DNA from: an uncultured Methanomethylovorans sp.
GTDB lineage: Archaea > Halobacteriota > Methanosarcinia > Methanosarcinales > Methanosarcinaceae
Direction of reading: 5' to 3'
DNA: 64,000 bases
NCBI RefSeq assembly: GCF_963678545.1
Contig: NZ_OY782870.1
Location: forward strand, 1-64,000
Shown: in pieces, positions 17,947 to 27,105 of the stretch
Layout: every line of letters begins with the position of its first letter
How positions within the stretch are numbered: position 1 is the stretch's first letter
Position numbers and translations under genes: made by a program
Notes under the pieces: generated by a model
The model's database searches: none
The model's input: only the letters and a program-made list of their open reading frames with translations
What the model was told of the DNA's origin: nothing

Positions 17947-18765
17947 ATGCTTACCTTACTATGGATATCAATCTATTTAATGCTACTAAGTGCCATTCTG
18001 CCTGTGAAAAATGGTTCTAAAAGAATAATAGGAGCTTTGGGATGGGGCATATTCTCCATTCACTGGCTACGCCAGCCCTTACACTATATTGCAATAGATG
18101 ACTATGTCAATGTAGTGCTTACTATTTCAATGGGCATATTTTGTATCTTCATAGCATATAGAATGTTCATTGAGCATACCCATAAATACACTCCAATGAA
18201 ACAGCAAATAGATATCACGTATATGGCTACTAATGCCATAGCTATTGGATCAGTGTTCTATTATCCCTTCGCAGAGATAGCATCCCTCAGTGAGTGGCTG
18301 ATTAGTACAGTTACAAATAATATAATGTGGGCACTGGGCATGTTAAACATTACTGCCTATAGGACTGGCAACTTGATAACATACAACGGTCACACTGTAG
18401 AGATCATCCTGGGATGTACAGCCATTGAAAGCATTGCCCTTTTTATGGGCCTGATAGCATCTGTGAATGCGCCACTAAAAAAATTATTTGCAGCATTCAT
18501 GGTATCAGTTCCAGTCATCTATATACTTAATATATTAAGAGATGTATTTGTAGTGATCGCATACGGTGAAATGTGGTTTGGACCTAATAGCTTTGAGATT
18601 GCACATCATATGATAGCAAAGGCGGGTTCGGGTGTGGCCCTGTTCGTGATCGCATATATGGTCATGCGCATACTGCCTGACATCCTAGAGCTCATTGATG
18701 GCCTATGGGACATGACTGCTGAACAGATGCATAATTTAAGGAATAAAGTTTTGGGAAATAATTAA
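17947..18765 (+). CDS. artA: Archaeosortase A
   Basis: 272 residues from the ATG at 17947. A GTG nine bases upstream is possible, but AGGTG lies 6 nt before the ATG. It is a polytopic membrane protein of the exosortase/archaeosortase family: catalytic cysteine in L-G-C-T-A-I-E (C157), the N-I-L-R motif (R198) and H-H in A-H-H-M-I (about 220). It cleaves C-terminal PGF-type sorting tails of surface proteins and is linked to lipid attachment. It abuts the archaetidylserine decarboxylase gene with no gap, followed by pssA, so it shares an operon with lipid head-group genes. Confidence 0.9.
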   Translation: MLTLLWISIYLMLLSAILPVKNGSKRIIGALGWGIFSIHWLRQPLHYIAIDDYVNVVLTISMGIFCIFIAYRMFIEHTHKYTPMKQQIDITYMATNAIAIGSVFYYPFAEIASLSEWLISTVTNNIMWALGMLNITAYRTGNLITYNGHTVEIILGCTAIESIALFMGLIASVNAPLKKLFAAFMVSVPVIYILNILRDVFVVIAYGEMWFGPNSFEIAHHMIAKAGSGVALFVIAYMVMRILPDILELIDGLWDMTAEQMHNLRNKVLGNN

Positions 18766-19383
18766 ATGCTTGCAAAAGGTTCAATTCCTTGGATATTAAC
18801 TACTTCTGTTATTACGATTTGTTTTGCAGTGGCAACCTACATTACAGAATCCATATATGCAAAAGTAGGACTGTTAATAGGAATAGTGGCAATTGTATTC
18901 TTTTTTGTATTCTTCAGAGACCCTGAACGTTACTTCACGGAAGGGGACGAGTGCATGATATCACCCGCTGATGGCAGAATAGTAGATATTAGGGGCAGGA
19001 AACTATGTATCTTTATGAATTTCCAGAATGTTCATGTGAATAGAGCACCCTTGAAAGGGAAGGTCACTGCCATAGAATACAGAAAAGGTGGTTATATACC
19101 TGCTTTTTGTAAGGACTCACATAGGAATGAGAGGCAGCACATATTCATAGATACAGAACACGGAAAAGTAGAAGTGATTCAGATAGCAGGTACCGTTACC
19201 AGAAGGATAATACCTTATGTGAAGGAAGGAGATGTGATGGAAAAGGGACAACGCATCGGAATGATCCGATTTGGGTCCAGAGTAGACGTGACAGTTCCTG
19301 AAAACTTCATAATTGAGTGCAAAAGAGGCGACAAGGTATATGCTGGCCGGACTGCTATAGCCAGAATAAAACCAAAGGAGTGA
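18766..19383 (+). CDS. asd: Archaetidylserine decarboxylase (phosphatidylserine decarboxylase-like)
   Basis: 205 residues. Two membrane segments near residues 8-50, then the domain with S-P-A-D-G-R-I-V and the self-cleavage site F-G-S-R-V-D-V, where the serine becomes the pyruvoyl group. It decarboxylates archaetidylserine to archaetidylethanolamine in the membrane. It begins directly after the artA stop. The short archaeal/PSD-type II form is expected here. Confidence 0.92.
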   Translation: MLAKGSIPWILTTSVITICFAVATYITESIYAKVGLLIGIVAIVFFFVFFRDPERYFTEGDECMISPADGRIVDIRGRKLCIFMNFQNVHVNRAPLKGKVTAIEYRKGGYIPAFCKDSHRNERQHIFIDTEHGKVEVIQIAGTVTRRIIPYVKEGDVMEKGQRIGMIRFGSRVDVTVPENFIIECKRGDKVYAGRTAIARIKPKE

Positions 19384-19389
19384 GTAGGC

Positions 19390-20079
19390 ATATTTAATAC
19401 TCTAAAATTGCCAGATCTTATCACTCTGCTCAATGCATTGTGTGGCTTTGGAGCGATCGTTGCAACACAAAATGGAATGCTTCAATTGTCTTGTATATTA
19501 ATCCTTATTGCTGCAATTGCTGATGGTCTTGATGGAAGTTTGGCCAGATATACAGGAGGAAGCGAAATAGGAGGAGCACTTGATTCACTTGCAGATGTCA
19601 TTTCTTTTGGAGTGGCACCAGCAATAATAATAGCTGTACACATGGGAAACAAATACTTTACACTCCTAGCAGTTTGCTTTTATCTGACCTGTGGAATCCT
19701 TAGGCTTGCAAGATTTAGCATATCCAAATACAACAACAATTTCTTTAACGGCTTACCAATTACAGCAGCCGGGATAACAGTGGCTGCAATAATATTAGCA
19801 AGTAACGGACAACTACAACCAATTGTGATGGAATTTGGAAGCATAGTACTAGGATTCCTGATGGTAAGCAGTGTGCCTTACATGAAAATAAGAGGCAAAG
19901 AGAAGACGCTTCCATTAACAGTTATCTTCGCTATTTCCATATTGAGTTATTTCCTGCATACAACACACAGAAGCGCATTTTCAGTACCTTTACTGTTGAT
20001 AATGATACTGTACATCATTTCTCCAATATACATAAGGAACAGGGAAAAGATCCATGAGCAAAACAAACAGCATAACTGA
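19390..20079 (+). CDS. pssA: CDP-archaeol:L-serine O-archaetidyltransferase
   Basis: CDP-alcohol phosphotransferase with the D-x2-DG-x2-AR-x8-G-x3-D-x3-D motif (D-G-L-D-G-S-L-A-R near residues 40-48) and about six membrane segments. It makes archaetidylserine, the substrate of the preceding decarboxylase. Start choice: the only canonical codon near the N-terminus is a TTG at 19408 without a Shine-Dalgarno. A good site (AAGGAGTGA, 19375-19383) lies before an in-frame ATA at 19390, giving an N-terminus (M)-F-N-T-L-K-L-P-D. I place the start at ATA with reservation; 19408 is the alternative. Confidence 0.85.
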   Translation: MFNTLKLPDLITLLNALCGFGAIVATQNGMLQLSCILILIAAIADGLDGSLARYTGGSEIGGALDSLADVISFGVAPAIIIAVHMGNKYFTLLAVCFYLTCGILRLARFSISKYNNNFFNGLPITAAGITVAAIILASNGQLQPIVMEFGSIVLGFLMVSSVPYMKIRGKEKTLPLTVIFAISILSYFLHTTHRSAFSVPLLLIMILYIISPIYIRNREKIHEQNKQHN

Positions 20080-20422
20080 AAGAGACAATGCACTATTTGA
20101 AGCCGGAATCAAGCTTGGAGCATTATACCACCAGTTCAGTGGTTCACCTGTGAACCTGAAAACAGTAGATAGTTTGGAAAAGGCAATAGCAGAGAGCATA
20201 TCTGTGCAGCCATACGTAAAAAGCATAACGGTTAGCATCGATAGGGCAATTATACGTTCCAAACTAAACAGTGAATTTGGGTACTGCGAACTGGAAGGAC
20301 GTATGCTGGATGTCAATCTGACCATGAAGTACGAAAATTTAGTAGTAAACGCTTCTCTCAAATTCAATAAAGAACTGGATTATCCTTTAATGAAAATAGA
20401 AGAAATATCAAATATCCAATAG
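20054..20422 (+). CDS. mptD: Dihydroneopterin aldolase, archaeal MptD type
   Basis: 122 residues of the archaeal DUF381 family (F-E-A-G-I-K-L-G-A-L-Y-H-Q-F near the N-terminus, Q-P-Y-V centrally, and the E-G-R-M-L-D-V-N segment). MptD cleaves 7,8-dihydroneopterin to 6-hydroxymethyl-dihydropterin in tetrahydromethanopterin/sarcinapterin synthesis. It overlaps the pssA 3' end by 26 bp. Confidence 0.88.
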   Translation: MSKTNSITERDNALFEAGIKLGALYHQFSGSPVNLKTVDSLEKAIAESISVQPYVKSITVSIDRAIIRSKLNSEFGYCELEGRMLDVNLTMKYENLVVNASLKFNKELDYPLMKIEEISNIQ

Positions 20423-20433
20423 TAACGGATATT

Positions 20434-21516
20434 TTATACTGACCTGAATGCGTTTACAACACGCACATTTTGCTCTTTTGTCCCAACGGTTACCCTTATC
20501 AGAGAGTTACCTGCACCTTTGAAAGAACAGCAATCCCGTACAATAATGCCTTTTTTAAGAAGCTTTTCACAGACTTCATTGGCATTGAGGGGAGATACAT
20601 CCACAAGGACGAAATTGGCCATGGAATCATATACCTTAAATGGCAGTTCTTCTTTCAGATATTTGCGTCCTTCTTTGACCATTGCAATGCTCTTTTCAAT
20701 ATGCACCTTGTCAGAAATTGCAGCTACGCCAGCCTTAACTGCTAGAAGACTTACATTAAATGGGGTTGCTATCTTCATATATTCTTTCTTAAGCCAGGCA
20801 GGCATTATTCCATAACCCAAGCGTAAGCCTGCAAGTCCAAATATCTTAGAGAAAGTCCTGCCCACAATCAGGTTGTCATATTCCATCACAAGATTTGTGA
20901 TACTGTGATCGGCAAATTCTACATATGCTTCATCAACAAACACCAACCCCGGGAAGGATTCCAGAAGCGTCCTTATATCCGACTCTGACACCATGTCACC
21001 AGAAGGATTATTTGGCGAACATAGGAAAATAACTTTAGTGCGTGGAGACACTGCTTTTTGAATAGTCCCAATGTCAACAATGAAATCTTCTTTCCTATCT
21101 ACATACACAACAGAAGCTCCATTTGCACGGGCAGCTATCTCATAGTAAGAGAAAGTAGGTATCGGAATTATTACCTCGTCACCTTTCTGAATGATAAGAC
21201 GCATCAAGTTATCCAGCAGACCGTCCATCCCAGGTCCAGTGGCACATATATTGGAAGAAGGAATATTCAAGTACATGCTCAAAGTATCTACAAGTTCACC
21301 TGCATCCGCTGAAGGATAGAGATGGACCTTATTGGCATATTCCAAAATAGCCTGAACTGCTTTTTGAGAAGGCCCCAATGGGTTCTCATTGGAACCCAAT
21401 TTTATGATGGAAGCCGGATCAAGGCCATATTTTTGTGCAGTTTCCTCTATGGACTTCCCTGGCACGTATTCAGGAATATTGCGTATATCCTCATCAATGA
21501 GTTCAAGCCTGCTCAA
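20434..21516 (-). CDS. hisC: Histidinol-phosphate aminotransferase
   Basis: 360 residues, a fold-type I PLP aminotransferase. It has G-S-N-E-N-P-L-G-P near residue 41, the S-P-N-N-P-S-G segment, D-E-A-Y for the pyridine nitrogen and the PLP lysine in T-F-S-K-I-F-G. It converts imidazole-acetol phosphate to histidinol phosphate. The start overlaps the argD 3' end by 14 bp. Confidence 0.93.
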   Translation of the reverse strand: MSRLELIDEDIRNIPEYVPGKSIEETAQKYGLDPASIIKLGSNENPLGPSQKAVQAILEYANKVHLYPSADAGELVDTLSMYLNIPSSNICATGPGMDGLLDNLMRLIIQKGDEVIIPIPTFSYYEIAARANGASVVYVDRKEDFIVDIGTIQKAVSPRTKVIFLCSPNNPSGDMVSESDIRTLLESFPGLVFVDEAYVEFADHSITNLVMEYDNLIVGRTFSKIFGLAGLRLGYGIMPAWLKKEYMKIATPFNVSLLAVKAGVAAISDKVHIEKSIAMVKEGRKYLKEELPFKVYDSMANFVLVDVSPLNANEVCEKLLKKGIIVRDCCSFKGAGNSLIRVTVGTKEQNVRVVNAFRSV

Positions 21517-22669
21517 TTACTTCTACCACCCTATCTATCTGGTCCTTAGTGATCACAAGAGGTGGAGCGAAGCGAATCACAGTTTCAGAAGTACTGTTAA
21601 GCAGCACACCATTCTTCCTGGCATATTCTACTATTTCAGTACAGTTGCGCTCCAGTTCAAGACCGATCATAAGACCACGGCCACGAACCTCTTTGAAGCC
21701 TGAAATATTTGCTTTCCTTAACTTATCCATAAAATAAATTCCAACCTCAGTGGCATGCTCCAGAAGCTTGTCTTCTTTAATAGCTGAGATAGAACCAAGA
21801 GCAGCAGCACATGCCAGTGGATTTCCGCCAAAAGTAGAAGCATGCTGACCTTTGCCAAATGCTATGCCTTTTCGGGCAACAATCCCACCCATGGGGAAAC
21901 CTCCACCCATAGCTTTGGCCATACACATTATATCGGGCTGGAGACCAAAATGGTCCTTACAGAACCACTTACCAGTCCTGCCAAAACCTGTCTGTACCTC
22001 ATCAAAGATAAGCAGTATGCCATGCTCATCACATATGCGGCGCACTTCCTGGAGATAACCGTCAGAAGGCACGTGAACGCCGCCCTCTCCCTGAATGGGT
22101 TCAATGATAATAGCAGCAGTTTTTTCAGTGATAGCTTCTGCCATTGCATTGGCATCATCATAGGGTACGAAGATCTCTTCCTGTACCAGAGGCCTGAAAG
22201 GAGCCCTATATATCTCTTTGTAAGTGACAGAAAGAGAACCCATGGTACGACCATGGAAAGACCTTTCTGCTGCTATAAACTCTGTTTTTCCCGTGGTGAC
22301 ACGAGCTAGTTTCATTGCAGCTTCCACTGCTTCAGCACCAGAATTACAGAAGAAAGCACGTTCCATACCTGTTAATTTTACCAATTCTTCGGCAAGATTA
22401 GCCTGAACTTCTGTATAATAAAGATTTGAGACATGTATGAGTTTCTCTGCCTGTGATTTGATAGCCTCTACTACCCTTGGATGACAGTGCCCTACATTAT
22501 TGACCGCTATGCCTGCTACGCAGTCTATGTACTCCACGCCGTAGATATCACGGACAAGTGCACCTTTTCCACTGGCAAGGGCAATCGGCTGACGCCCATA
22601 TGTCTGCATGACATGTGCTGCATCCTTCTGTGCGATGCTTTCGTAATTTATAGAAGACATGGGACACAC
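21503..22669 (-). CDS. argD: Acetylornithine aminotransferase
   Basis: 388 residues, a class III PLP aminotransferase. The signature runs from [11 protein letters not shown] to the PLP lysine in [10 protein letters not shown]. The G-G-N-P-L-A-C segment is also present. It makes N-acetylornithine for arginine synthesis; some archaeal members also serve lysine synthesis. It is upstream of and overlapping with hisC. Confidence 0.92.
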   Translation of the reverse strand: MCPMSSINYESIAQKDAAHVMQTYGRQPIALASGKGALVRDIYGVEYIDCVAGIAVNNVGHCHPRVVEAIKSQAEKLIHVSNLYYTEVQANLAEELVKLTGMERAFFCNSGAEAVEAAMKLARVTTGKTEFIAAERSFHGRTMGSLSVTYKEIYRAPFRPLVQEEIFVPYDDANAMAEAITEKTAAIIIEPIQGEGGVHVPSDGYLQEVRRICDEHGILLIFDEVQTGFGRTGKWFCKDHFGLQPDIMCMAKAMGGGFPMGGIVARKGIAFGKGQHASTFGGNPLACAAALGSISAIKEDKLLEHATEVGIYFMDKLRKANISGFKEVRGRGLMIGLELERNCTEIVEYARKNGVLLNSTSETVIRFAPPLVITKDQIDRVVEVIEQA

Positions 22670-22721
22670 CTTTGTTAATTACAGGCAGTGAAGTATTGTT
22701 GGAATAAAGACTTGACGATGC

Positions 22722-23051
22722 TTAAAGAATCTTATGTGGCGGTTTCAATGCAATATAGATATTGTGTAGCAGGAATACAAGGGATACCTGGAAGAAGAAC
22801 ATTGCAAAACTATATCTGTAGCTAGTTTCTACCGATGCAGGAAATGTTGATAGTAAAGGTTCAAAGAAAAAGAACAATAAGCTTAGAGATAGAAAGTAGA
22901 AGCTTAACTTAAGCTTGTTATAGGATATGAAAAGACGGGAGCGCACAACATCTGCACTGTAATTGTTCAATTCATAACAGACCAGTAGTGCAAGGACTAC
23001 CATGAGACCCCTCATAAGAACATCCAGAGCAATTAGAAAACTTGTGTTCAT
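22722..23051 (-). CDS. Small membrane protein, unknown
   Basis: 109 residues with three predicted membrane segments (about 4-26, 47-70 and 80-104) and short charged loops. I do not recognise a family. The start ATG at 23051 follows a GGGTG element. It lies between argD and the bactofilin-like gene on the same strand. Confidence 0.6.
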   Translation of the reverse strand: MNTSFLIALDVLMRGLMVVLALLVCYELNNYSADVVRSRLFISYNKLKLSFYFLSLSLLFFFFEPLLSTFPASVETSYRYSFAMFFFQVSLVFLLHNIYIALKPPHKIL

Positions 23052-23110
23052 ACGGTGGCACCCTATTTTACTTAATTATACTGAGATAGCAGATGAAATT
23101 AGAACATGAT

Positions 23111-24016
23111 CTAAACATCAAGATGCATTAGTTGCTTGTCACTTAATTCTTCCTGATCATCCCTTTCAAAAACAACACCTTCAGAAGCTCTCATTACACC
23201 GTCCACTCTTGCTGACTCATGTATCCTTACAGTACGTGCATTGATCTCGCCCAGCACATGAGAGCCTTCAGATATCTGAACCATACCTCTGGAAACAATA
23301 TTCCCATGAATGGAATTATCCTTTCCCATAGTTACATCATCTATGGTCCGTATACTTCCATAGAGAGTATTGCCATCACCCATCTCCAATGATGTGGAAC
23401 GGATATTTCCTACAAGCCTGCAACCGTTTCCAATCACTGCGTGAGAAGGTACGCGTATGGAGTCAATAGAAATACTCGAACCGTTAGGAATTATCATAAC
23501 AGCAGAGCCCATAGCCTCCACATCACCCTCAAATAGGTCATTCAGGGCATTTTCCACTTCTTCATCCTTGCCAAGCCGCAGAAGCTCACTTATATAGAGG
23601 AATAGATACACGATAACCGGCACAGGATTACGTATTACTATCCAGCCCTTTGCCTCGAAACCCCCGTTGATCTTTACGTCGTTACCTATATCCAGATCTC
23701 CTTTGACAATGAGTTTGCCATTGATGTCCACAAACTCTCCCAGATACGCATCCGTATCTGTTTTGACATTACCGCCTATCCGGGACCAGATATCGATACG
23801 TACATCAGACTTACAGATAAGATCGCCAGCAAGCTCCACACGTTCACCCAAAATAGCAGAGTTGGTATGAATACCATATTTGATGTCGGAATGGTTGCCT
23901 ACTATCACATCACCTTCCACGACAATAGTGTGCTCTTCCATCTTTGTATTGTCAGGGACCACAAAAGTCTTAAGGAGGGGTTCTTCGGCTATGATCTCAC
24001 TTCCGGGAATGATGAT
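23111..24016 (-). CDS. Bactofilin-like / left-handed beta-helix protein
   Basis: About 301 residues, made largely of short repeats of the bactofilin/hexapeptide type (for example D-V-I-V-G-N-H-S-D-I, G-D-I-D and G-S-I-R-T-I-D-D-V-T-M). They fall in two blocks separated by a segment with a possible amphipathic/membrane patch near V-I-V-Y-L-F-L-Y-I. Related proteins form polymers or scaffolds. Start: the first canonical codon is GTG at 23962 with no Shine-Dalgarno, but the frame is open back to a TAA at 24017-24019. A GGAG site lies 6 nt before ATC at 24016. ATC at 24016 is my best guess. Confidence 0.75.
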   Translation of the reverse strand: MIIPGSEIIAEEPLLKTFVVPDNTKMEEHTIVVEGDVIVGNHSDIKYGIHTNSAILGERVELAGDLICKSDVRIDIWSRIGGNVKTDTDAYLGEFVDINGKLIVKGDLDIGNDVKINGGFEAKGWIVIRNPVPVIVYLFLYISELLRLGKDEEVENALNDLFEGDVEAMGSAVMIIPNGSSISIDSIRVPSHAVIGNGCRLVGNIRSTSLEMGDGNTLYGSIRTIDDVTMGKDNSIHGNIVSRGMVQISEGSHVLGEINARTVRIHESARVDGVMRASEGVVFERDDQEELSDKQLMHLDV

Positions 24017-24066
24017 TTATAGCTCCGGTTATGGAACACATGGTATAAATTGGCATGTATATATTA

Positions 24067-24600
24067 TTAATTATCCTGTCTGTCTTTCTCTTGATCAATG
24101 CCATTGCGCACATCAACAGCCGGTCCTCTTCCTATAGACAATGCTTCATCCGGAGAAAGCAAAAGTTGGCCTGTGGCAAGAAGCTTGTCAGAGGCATCAA
24201 CAACAAGAACTTCTTCACCTGCTCGAAGTTTCTGGTCCAAACTGACAATATGTTTTGCGAAAACAGTTTTGCCTTTTGAGACAAAGGGAACGGCATCATC
24301 ACAGACCACAACTCTATAAGAAGGAACAGGCAGGACATTGTGCACCACCATAGCTCCGTCAATGCTTAGGGTGAGCATTCCATCTTTTGCCCTAACAGTA
24401 GCAATGCGCTGTCCATTATTCATAATTTGCCTGACACGGTTGGTCCTAGACAGCAGAAAAGTCACACCATCTGGAAAAAGAGCTTTACCACAAACTTTTC
24501 CAAACTGGTAATCGGCTATGTTCCTAACTTTTTTTAGATTCTTGTCTGCATCTTGCATAGCAGCTAAATTATAGGTACCTTTTAAATGTATAGCGGTCAT
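24067..24600 (-). CDS. PUA-domain protein (archaeosine transglycosylase C-terminal-like)
   Basis: 177 residues. The C-terminal half is a PUA RNA-binding domain: the V-V-C-D-D-A-V-P-F-V-S-K-G-K-T-V-F-A segment, then A-G-E-E-V-L-V-V-D and L-A-T-G-Q-L-L-L-S. The N-terminal half resembles the domain preceding PUA in archaeal tRNA-guanine transglycosylase-related proteins. It probably binds structured RNA; the target is unknown. A TATA-like element about 40 bp upstream (minus strand near 24640) suggests its own promoter. Confidence 0.8.
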   Translation of the reverse strand: MTAIHLKGTYNLAAMQDADKNLKKVRNIADYQFGKVCGKALFPDGVTFLLSRTNRVRQIMNNGQRIATVRAKDGMLTLSIDGAMVVHNVLPVPSYRVVVCDDAVPFVSKGKTVFAKHIVSLDQKLRAGEEVLVVDASDKLLATGQLLLSPDEALSIGRGPAVDVRNGIDQEKDRQDN

Positions 24601-24660
24601 TTTAAACTAGATGGGTGAAAATTGTTTTATCAATTGTAATATATAATTAGCATCAAACAG

Positions 24661-24673
24661 ATTTAAATATAAT
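24661..24673 (+). promoter_or_regulatory. TATA box of the ncRNA candidate
   Basis: ATTTAAATATAAT on the plus strand is centred 25 bp upstream of the first base of the 11-bp stem at 24692. That is the normal archaeal TATA-to-start distance. Confidence 0.55.
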
Positions 24674-24691
24674 AATGGCTTATTAGTACTT

Positions 24692-24795
24692 GAGGAAACG
24701 GGAAAACTGCTTGTAAGCTGTATAACCCGAAAAACGTAACTGTAACCAAGCAAACCATTCATCCCCTCAAACAATACACCCGTTTCCTCTTTTTT
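24692..24795 (+). ncRNA. Putative structured small RNA (about 104 nt)
   Basis: The region between the divergent PUA gene and the end of rtcB holds a perfect 11-bp closing stem, GAGGAAACGGG (24692-24702) with CCCGTTTCCTC (24779-24789), followed at once by T6 (24790-24795). Inside it a second helix, GCTTG (24709-24713) with CAAGC (24747-24751), can form. A TATA box sits at the right distance upstream. On the other strand the stem is not followed by a T-run, so the plus strand is favoured. No C/D or H/ACA boxes are visible. I do not recognise the RNA family. Confidence 0.55.
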
Positions 24796-24840
24796 CTTGT
24801 GATAAATACTACAATTATTTAGGGGATCCAATCAATATCG

Positions 24841-24860
24841 GGTTGAGACTGGGCTCAACC
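24841..24860 (-). terminator. Hairpin at the 3' end of rtcB
   Basis: A 7-bp perfect stem, GGTTGAG/CTCAACC, overlaps the rtcB stop codon (24855-24857). It is a plausible 3' end signal on the minus strand, although no T-run follows closely. Confidence 0.4.
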
Positions 24861-26315
24861 TTTTACAACTCCAATTGGCATTAAGCGTGCCACTTTTCTT
24901 GCTATACCCAGGTTATGAACAACATCCACCACATCACTACTTGACTTATAGACTTCCGGAGCCTCTTCAGCTATTAGTGCTGGTTGAGTGGCACGAACAG
25001 ATATACCCATATCACTGAGTTCCTTCTGTATCTGCTCTCCTCTGAACTCGTGCTTGGCATGAGCTCTGCTCATAACCCTGCCAGCACCATGGCATGCACT
25101 ACCAAAACTGATATCCATTGCATCATGTGTTCCGTGTAGTACGTATGAAGCAGTACCCATACTTCCTGGAATAAGCACAGGTTGACCTACTTTTTTATAT
25201 GCAGCAGGAATATCGGAATGTCCTGGAGGGAAAGCACGCGTGGCGCCTTTTCTGTGCACATAGACCTCCTGCTTTTTTCCGTCTATTTTGTGTTCCTCAA
25301 GTTTTGCCACATTGTGTGCCACATCGTACACGAGGTCCATGCCCAGTTCATCCAGATCCTTATGGAGGAAATCCTGGAATACTTCTCTTGCCCAGTGCAT
25401 AATGACCTGTCTATTAGCCCAAGCATAGTTGGCTGCACATACCATAGCTCCGAAATAGTTCTGAGCCTCAGAAGAATCCGTAGGTGCGCATGCAAGCTGC
25501 TTGTCCGGGAGGTCTATTTTGTATTTTTGTGCTGCCTGAGTAAGAGTTCGCAGATGATCAGTACATATCTGATGACCTGCACCCCTTGATCCACAGTGTA
25601 TCATGAATGTGACCTGCCCTTTTTCAAGACCAAAGGCTTCAGCAGCTTTTGTGTCGTAGATCTCATCTACATACTGGATCTCCAAAAAATGATTGCCGCT
25701 GCCAAGAGTACCCAGTTGAGGCCTGCCTCTTTGACGTGCCTTTGTGCTTACTTGATTGATAAGAGCTCCCTCCATCATTCCCTGACTTTCACATCTTTCC
25801 ACGTCTTTGGGCAAACCGTATCCATTTTCTACAGCCCAGCGTGACCCGTGTATAAAAATATCATTTAATTGATCATCATTTACTCGCAGACGACTTTTTG
25901 AACCAACACCAGAGGGCACTGCATGGAATAAATTTTCCAATAGGTCCTTTATTCCTGGCCTCACATCATTTTCTTGCAGGTTGGACCGGATAAGCCTCAC
26001 ACCACAGTTGATATCAAAACCCACGCCCCCCGGACTGATAACACCTTCCTCCATATCAAAAGCTGCAACACCGCCTATGGGGAAACCATAACCAAGATGT
26101 GCATCAGGCATGGCCATGGAATATTTTTGTATTCCTGGCAATGCAGCTACATTGGCCACCTGATCCAGCGTGCCCTGCTCCAGCATTTTAAGAAGCGGAG
26201 AAGACAAGAACAGGCGCCCTGGAACACGCATGCCCGGCTTATATCCCCGAGGCACCTCCCATGTATTATCATTGATTTTATTAAGGTTAACTGAAATATC
26301 GTTATCTTCAGACAT
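24855..26315 (-). CDS. rtcB: RNA-splicing ligase RtcB
   Basis: 486 residues. RtcB joins 2',3'-cyclic phosphate and 5'-OH RNA ends using GTP and Mn2+, as in tRNA splicing. The metal-site C in G-F-D-I-N-C-G-V-R, H in G-S-G-N-H-F-L-E, H-C-G-S-R-G and the guanylylation site H in V-H-R-K-G-A-T-R are all present. The open frame extends to 26462, but the family N-terminus corresponds to M-S-E-D-N at 26315. An AAGGA site sits 11 nt before it; a closer ATG at 26324 is the alternative. The gene follows archease, its activator. Confidence 0.94.
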   Translation of the reverse strand: MSEDNDISVNLNKINDNTWEVPRGYKPGMRVPGRLFLSSPLLKMLEQGTLDQVANVAALPGIQKYSMAMPDAHLGYGFPIGGVAAFDMEEGVISPGGVGFDINCGVRLIRSNLQENDVRPGIKDLLENLFHAVPSGVGSKSRLRVNDDQLNDIFIHGSRWAVENGYGLPKDVERCESQGMMEGALINQVSTKARQRGRPQLGTLGSGNHFLEIQYVDEIYDTKAAEAFGLEKGQVTFMIHCGSRGAGHQICTDHLRTLTQAAQKYKIDLPDKQLACAPTDSSEAQNYFGAMVCAANYAWANRQVIMHWAREVFQDFLHKDLDELGMDLVYDVAHNVAKLEEHKIDGKKQEVYVHRKGATRAFPPGHSDIPAAYKKVGQPVLIPGSMGTASYVLHGTHDAMDISFGSACHGAGRVMSRAHAKHEFRGEQIQKELSDMGISVRATQPALIAEEAPEVYKSSSDVVDVVHNLGIARKVARLMPIGVVKG

Positions 26316-26431
26316 AATAATCATATTCCTTGAAACTTTTGTTGGATTCTCCCATCCCATATATAGATTAGGGCTGAAATCTAAAACAGTGTTGGTCCAA
26401 TACTTGACCTCGTTAATAATACAAATCAGAC

Positions 26432-26872
26432 TTATGTGTCTACTGTAGCCTGCAATACCCATCCATCTGCTAAGTTCTTCACTTGCATGTTGTTATATGT
26501 AGCTGCTTTTACCTCAGTATCAAACACATGTCTAGAGAGATCGATAAGTTCACCATAAACAGTAGCTGAAAGGTAAAACTTACCACCTTTCTGCTTGATG
26601 CTATGTACCTTAAAATCACCAAATATTAGATTTTCCGCATCCATAAGAAATAGGAATTCAGAAAGCCAATCAAAGAGCAAACCATCAATATCTTCCGCAA
26701 CTAGATCAATATCCTGTAATAAAGTGTTAGATATTGTATTAGTATTGATCATAACATTGAACATAGCAAGAGCTGCGTTCTCAAAAGCTTCCTCAAGGGT
26801 TTTACCGTATGCAAGAAACTTAGCATCTGCAGTGTGGTCCAGATATTCATACTTCTTCGGGGCATCGGGCAT
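26432..26872 (-). CDS. Archease (RtcB activator)
   Basis: 146 residues with the family start Y-E-Y-L-D-H-T-A-D-A-K-F and the C-terminal A-T-Y-N-N-M-Q-V... segment. Archease speeds guanylylation of RtcB and allows multiple turnover. It lies 116 bp upstream of rtcB in the same orientation. A TTTAAATAG element at about -25 suggests a short-leader transcript. Confidence 0.92.
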   Translation of the reverse strand: MPDAPKKYEYLDHTADAKFLAYGKTLEEAFENAALAMFNVMINTNTISNTLLQDIDLVAEDIDGLLFDWLSEFLFLMDAENLIFGDFKVHSIKQKGGKFYLSATVYGELIDLSRHVFDTEVKAATYNNMQVKNLADGWVLQATVDT

Positions 26873-27105
26873 GGTGAGTAATAGTAGTATGCCTATTTAA
26901 AGTGTATTTAAATTCAGAAAGTTTATTTTCACAGTCCGGACCAGTTATGCAAGACACACAAAGAAACCTGTAATTTAGGCAGGGATTTATTTAAAAAGGT
27001 AAAGATAAGCAGAAGCTAAATTGAAGATGTTATTAAAAATATACCATAAACTGCAGCACCCTTAAGGATATGACAAGAAGATGCTGCGTTAACAAAAAAA
27101 CTGCA

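Noticed and set aside
24607..24831. 74-codon minus-strand frame between the PUA gene and rtcB
   Set aside because: It crosses the perfect inverted repeat of the ncRNA candidate, has no Shine-Dalgarno and no family resemblance.
26316..26462. N-terminal extension of RtcB to 26462
   Set aside because: The extra 49 residues overlap archease and are not part of RtcB; the family start fits 26315.
27053..27086. GCAGCA/TGCTGC inverted repeat downstream of the 64-residue gene
   Set aside because: The stem is only 6 bp with a loop over 20 nt and no T-run directly after it; too weak to call a terminator.
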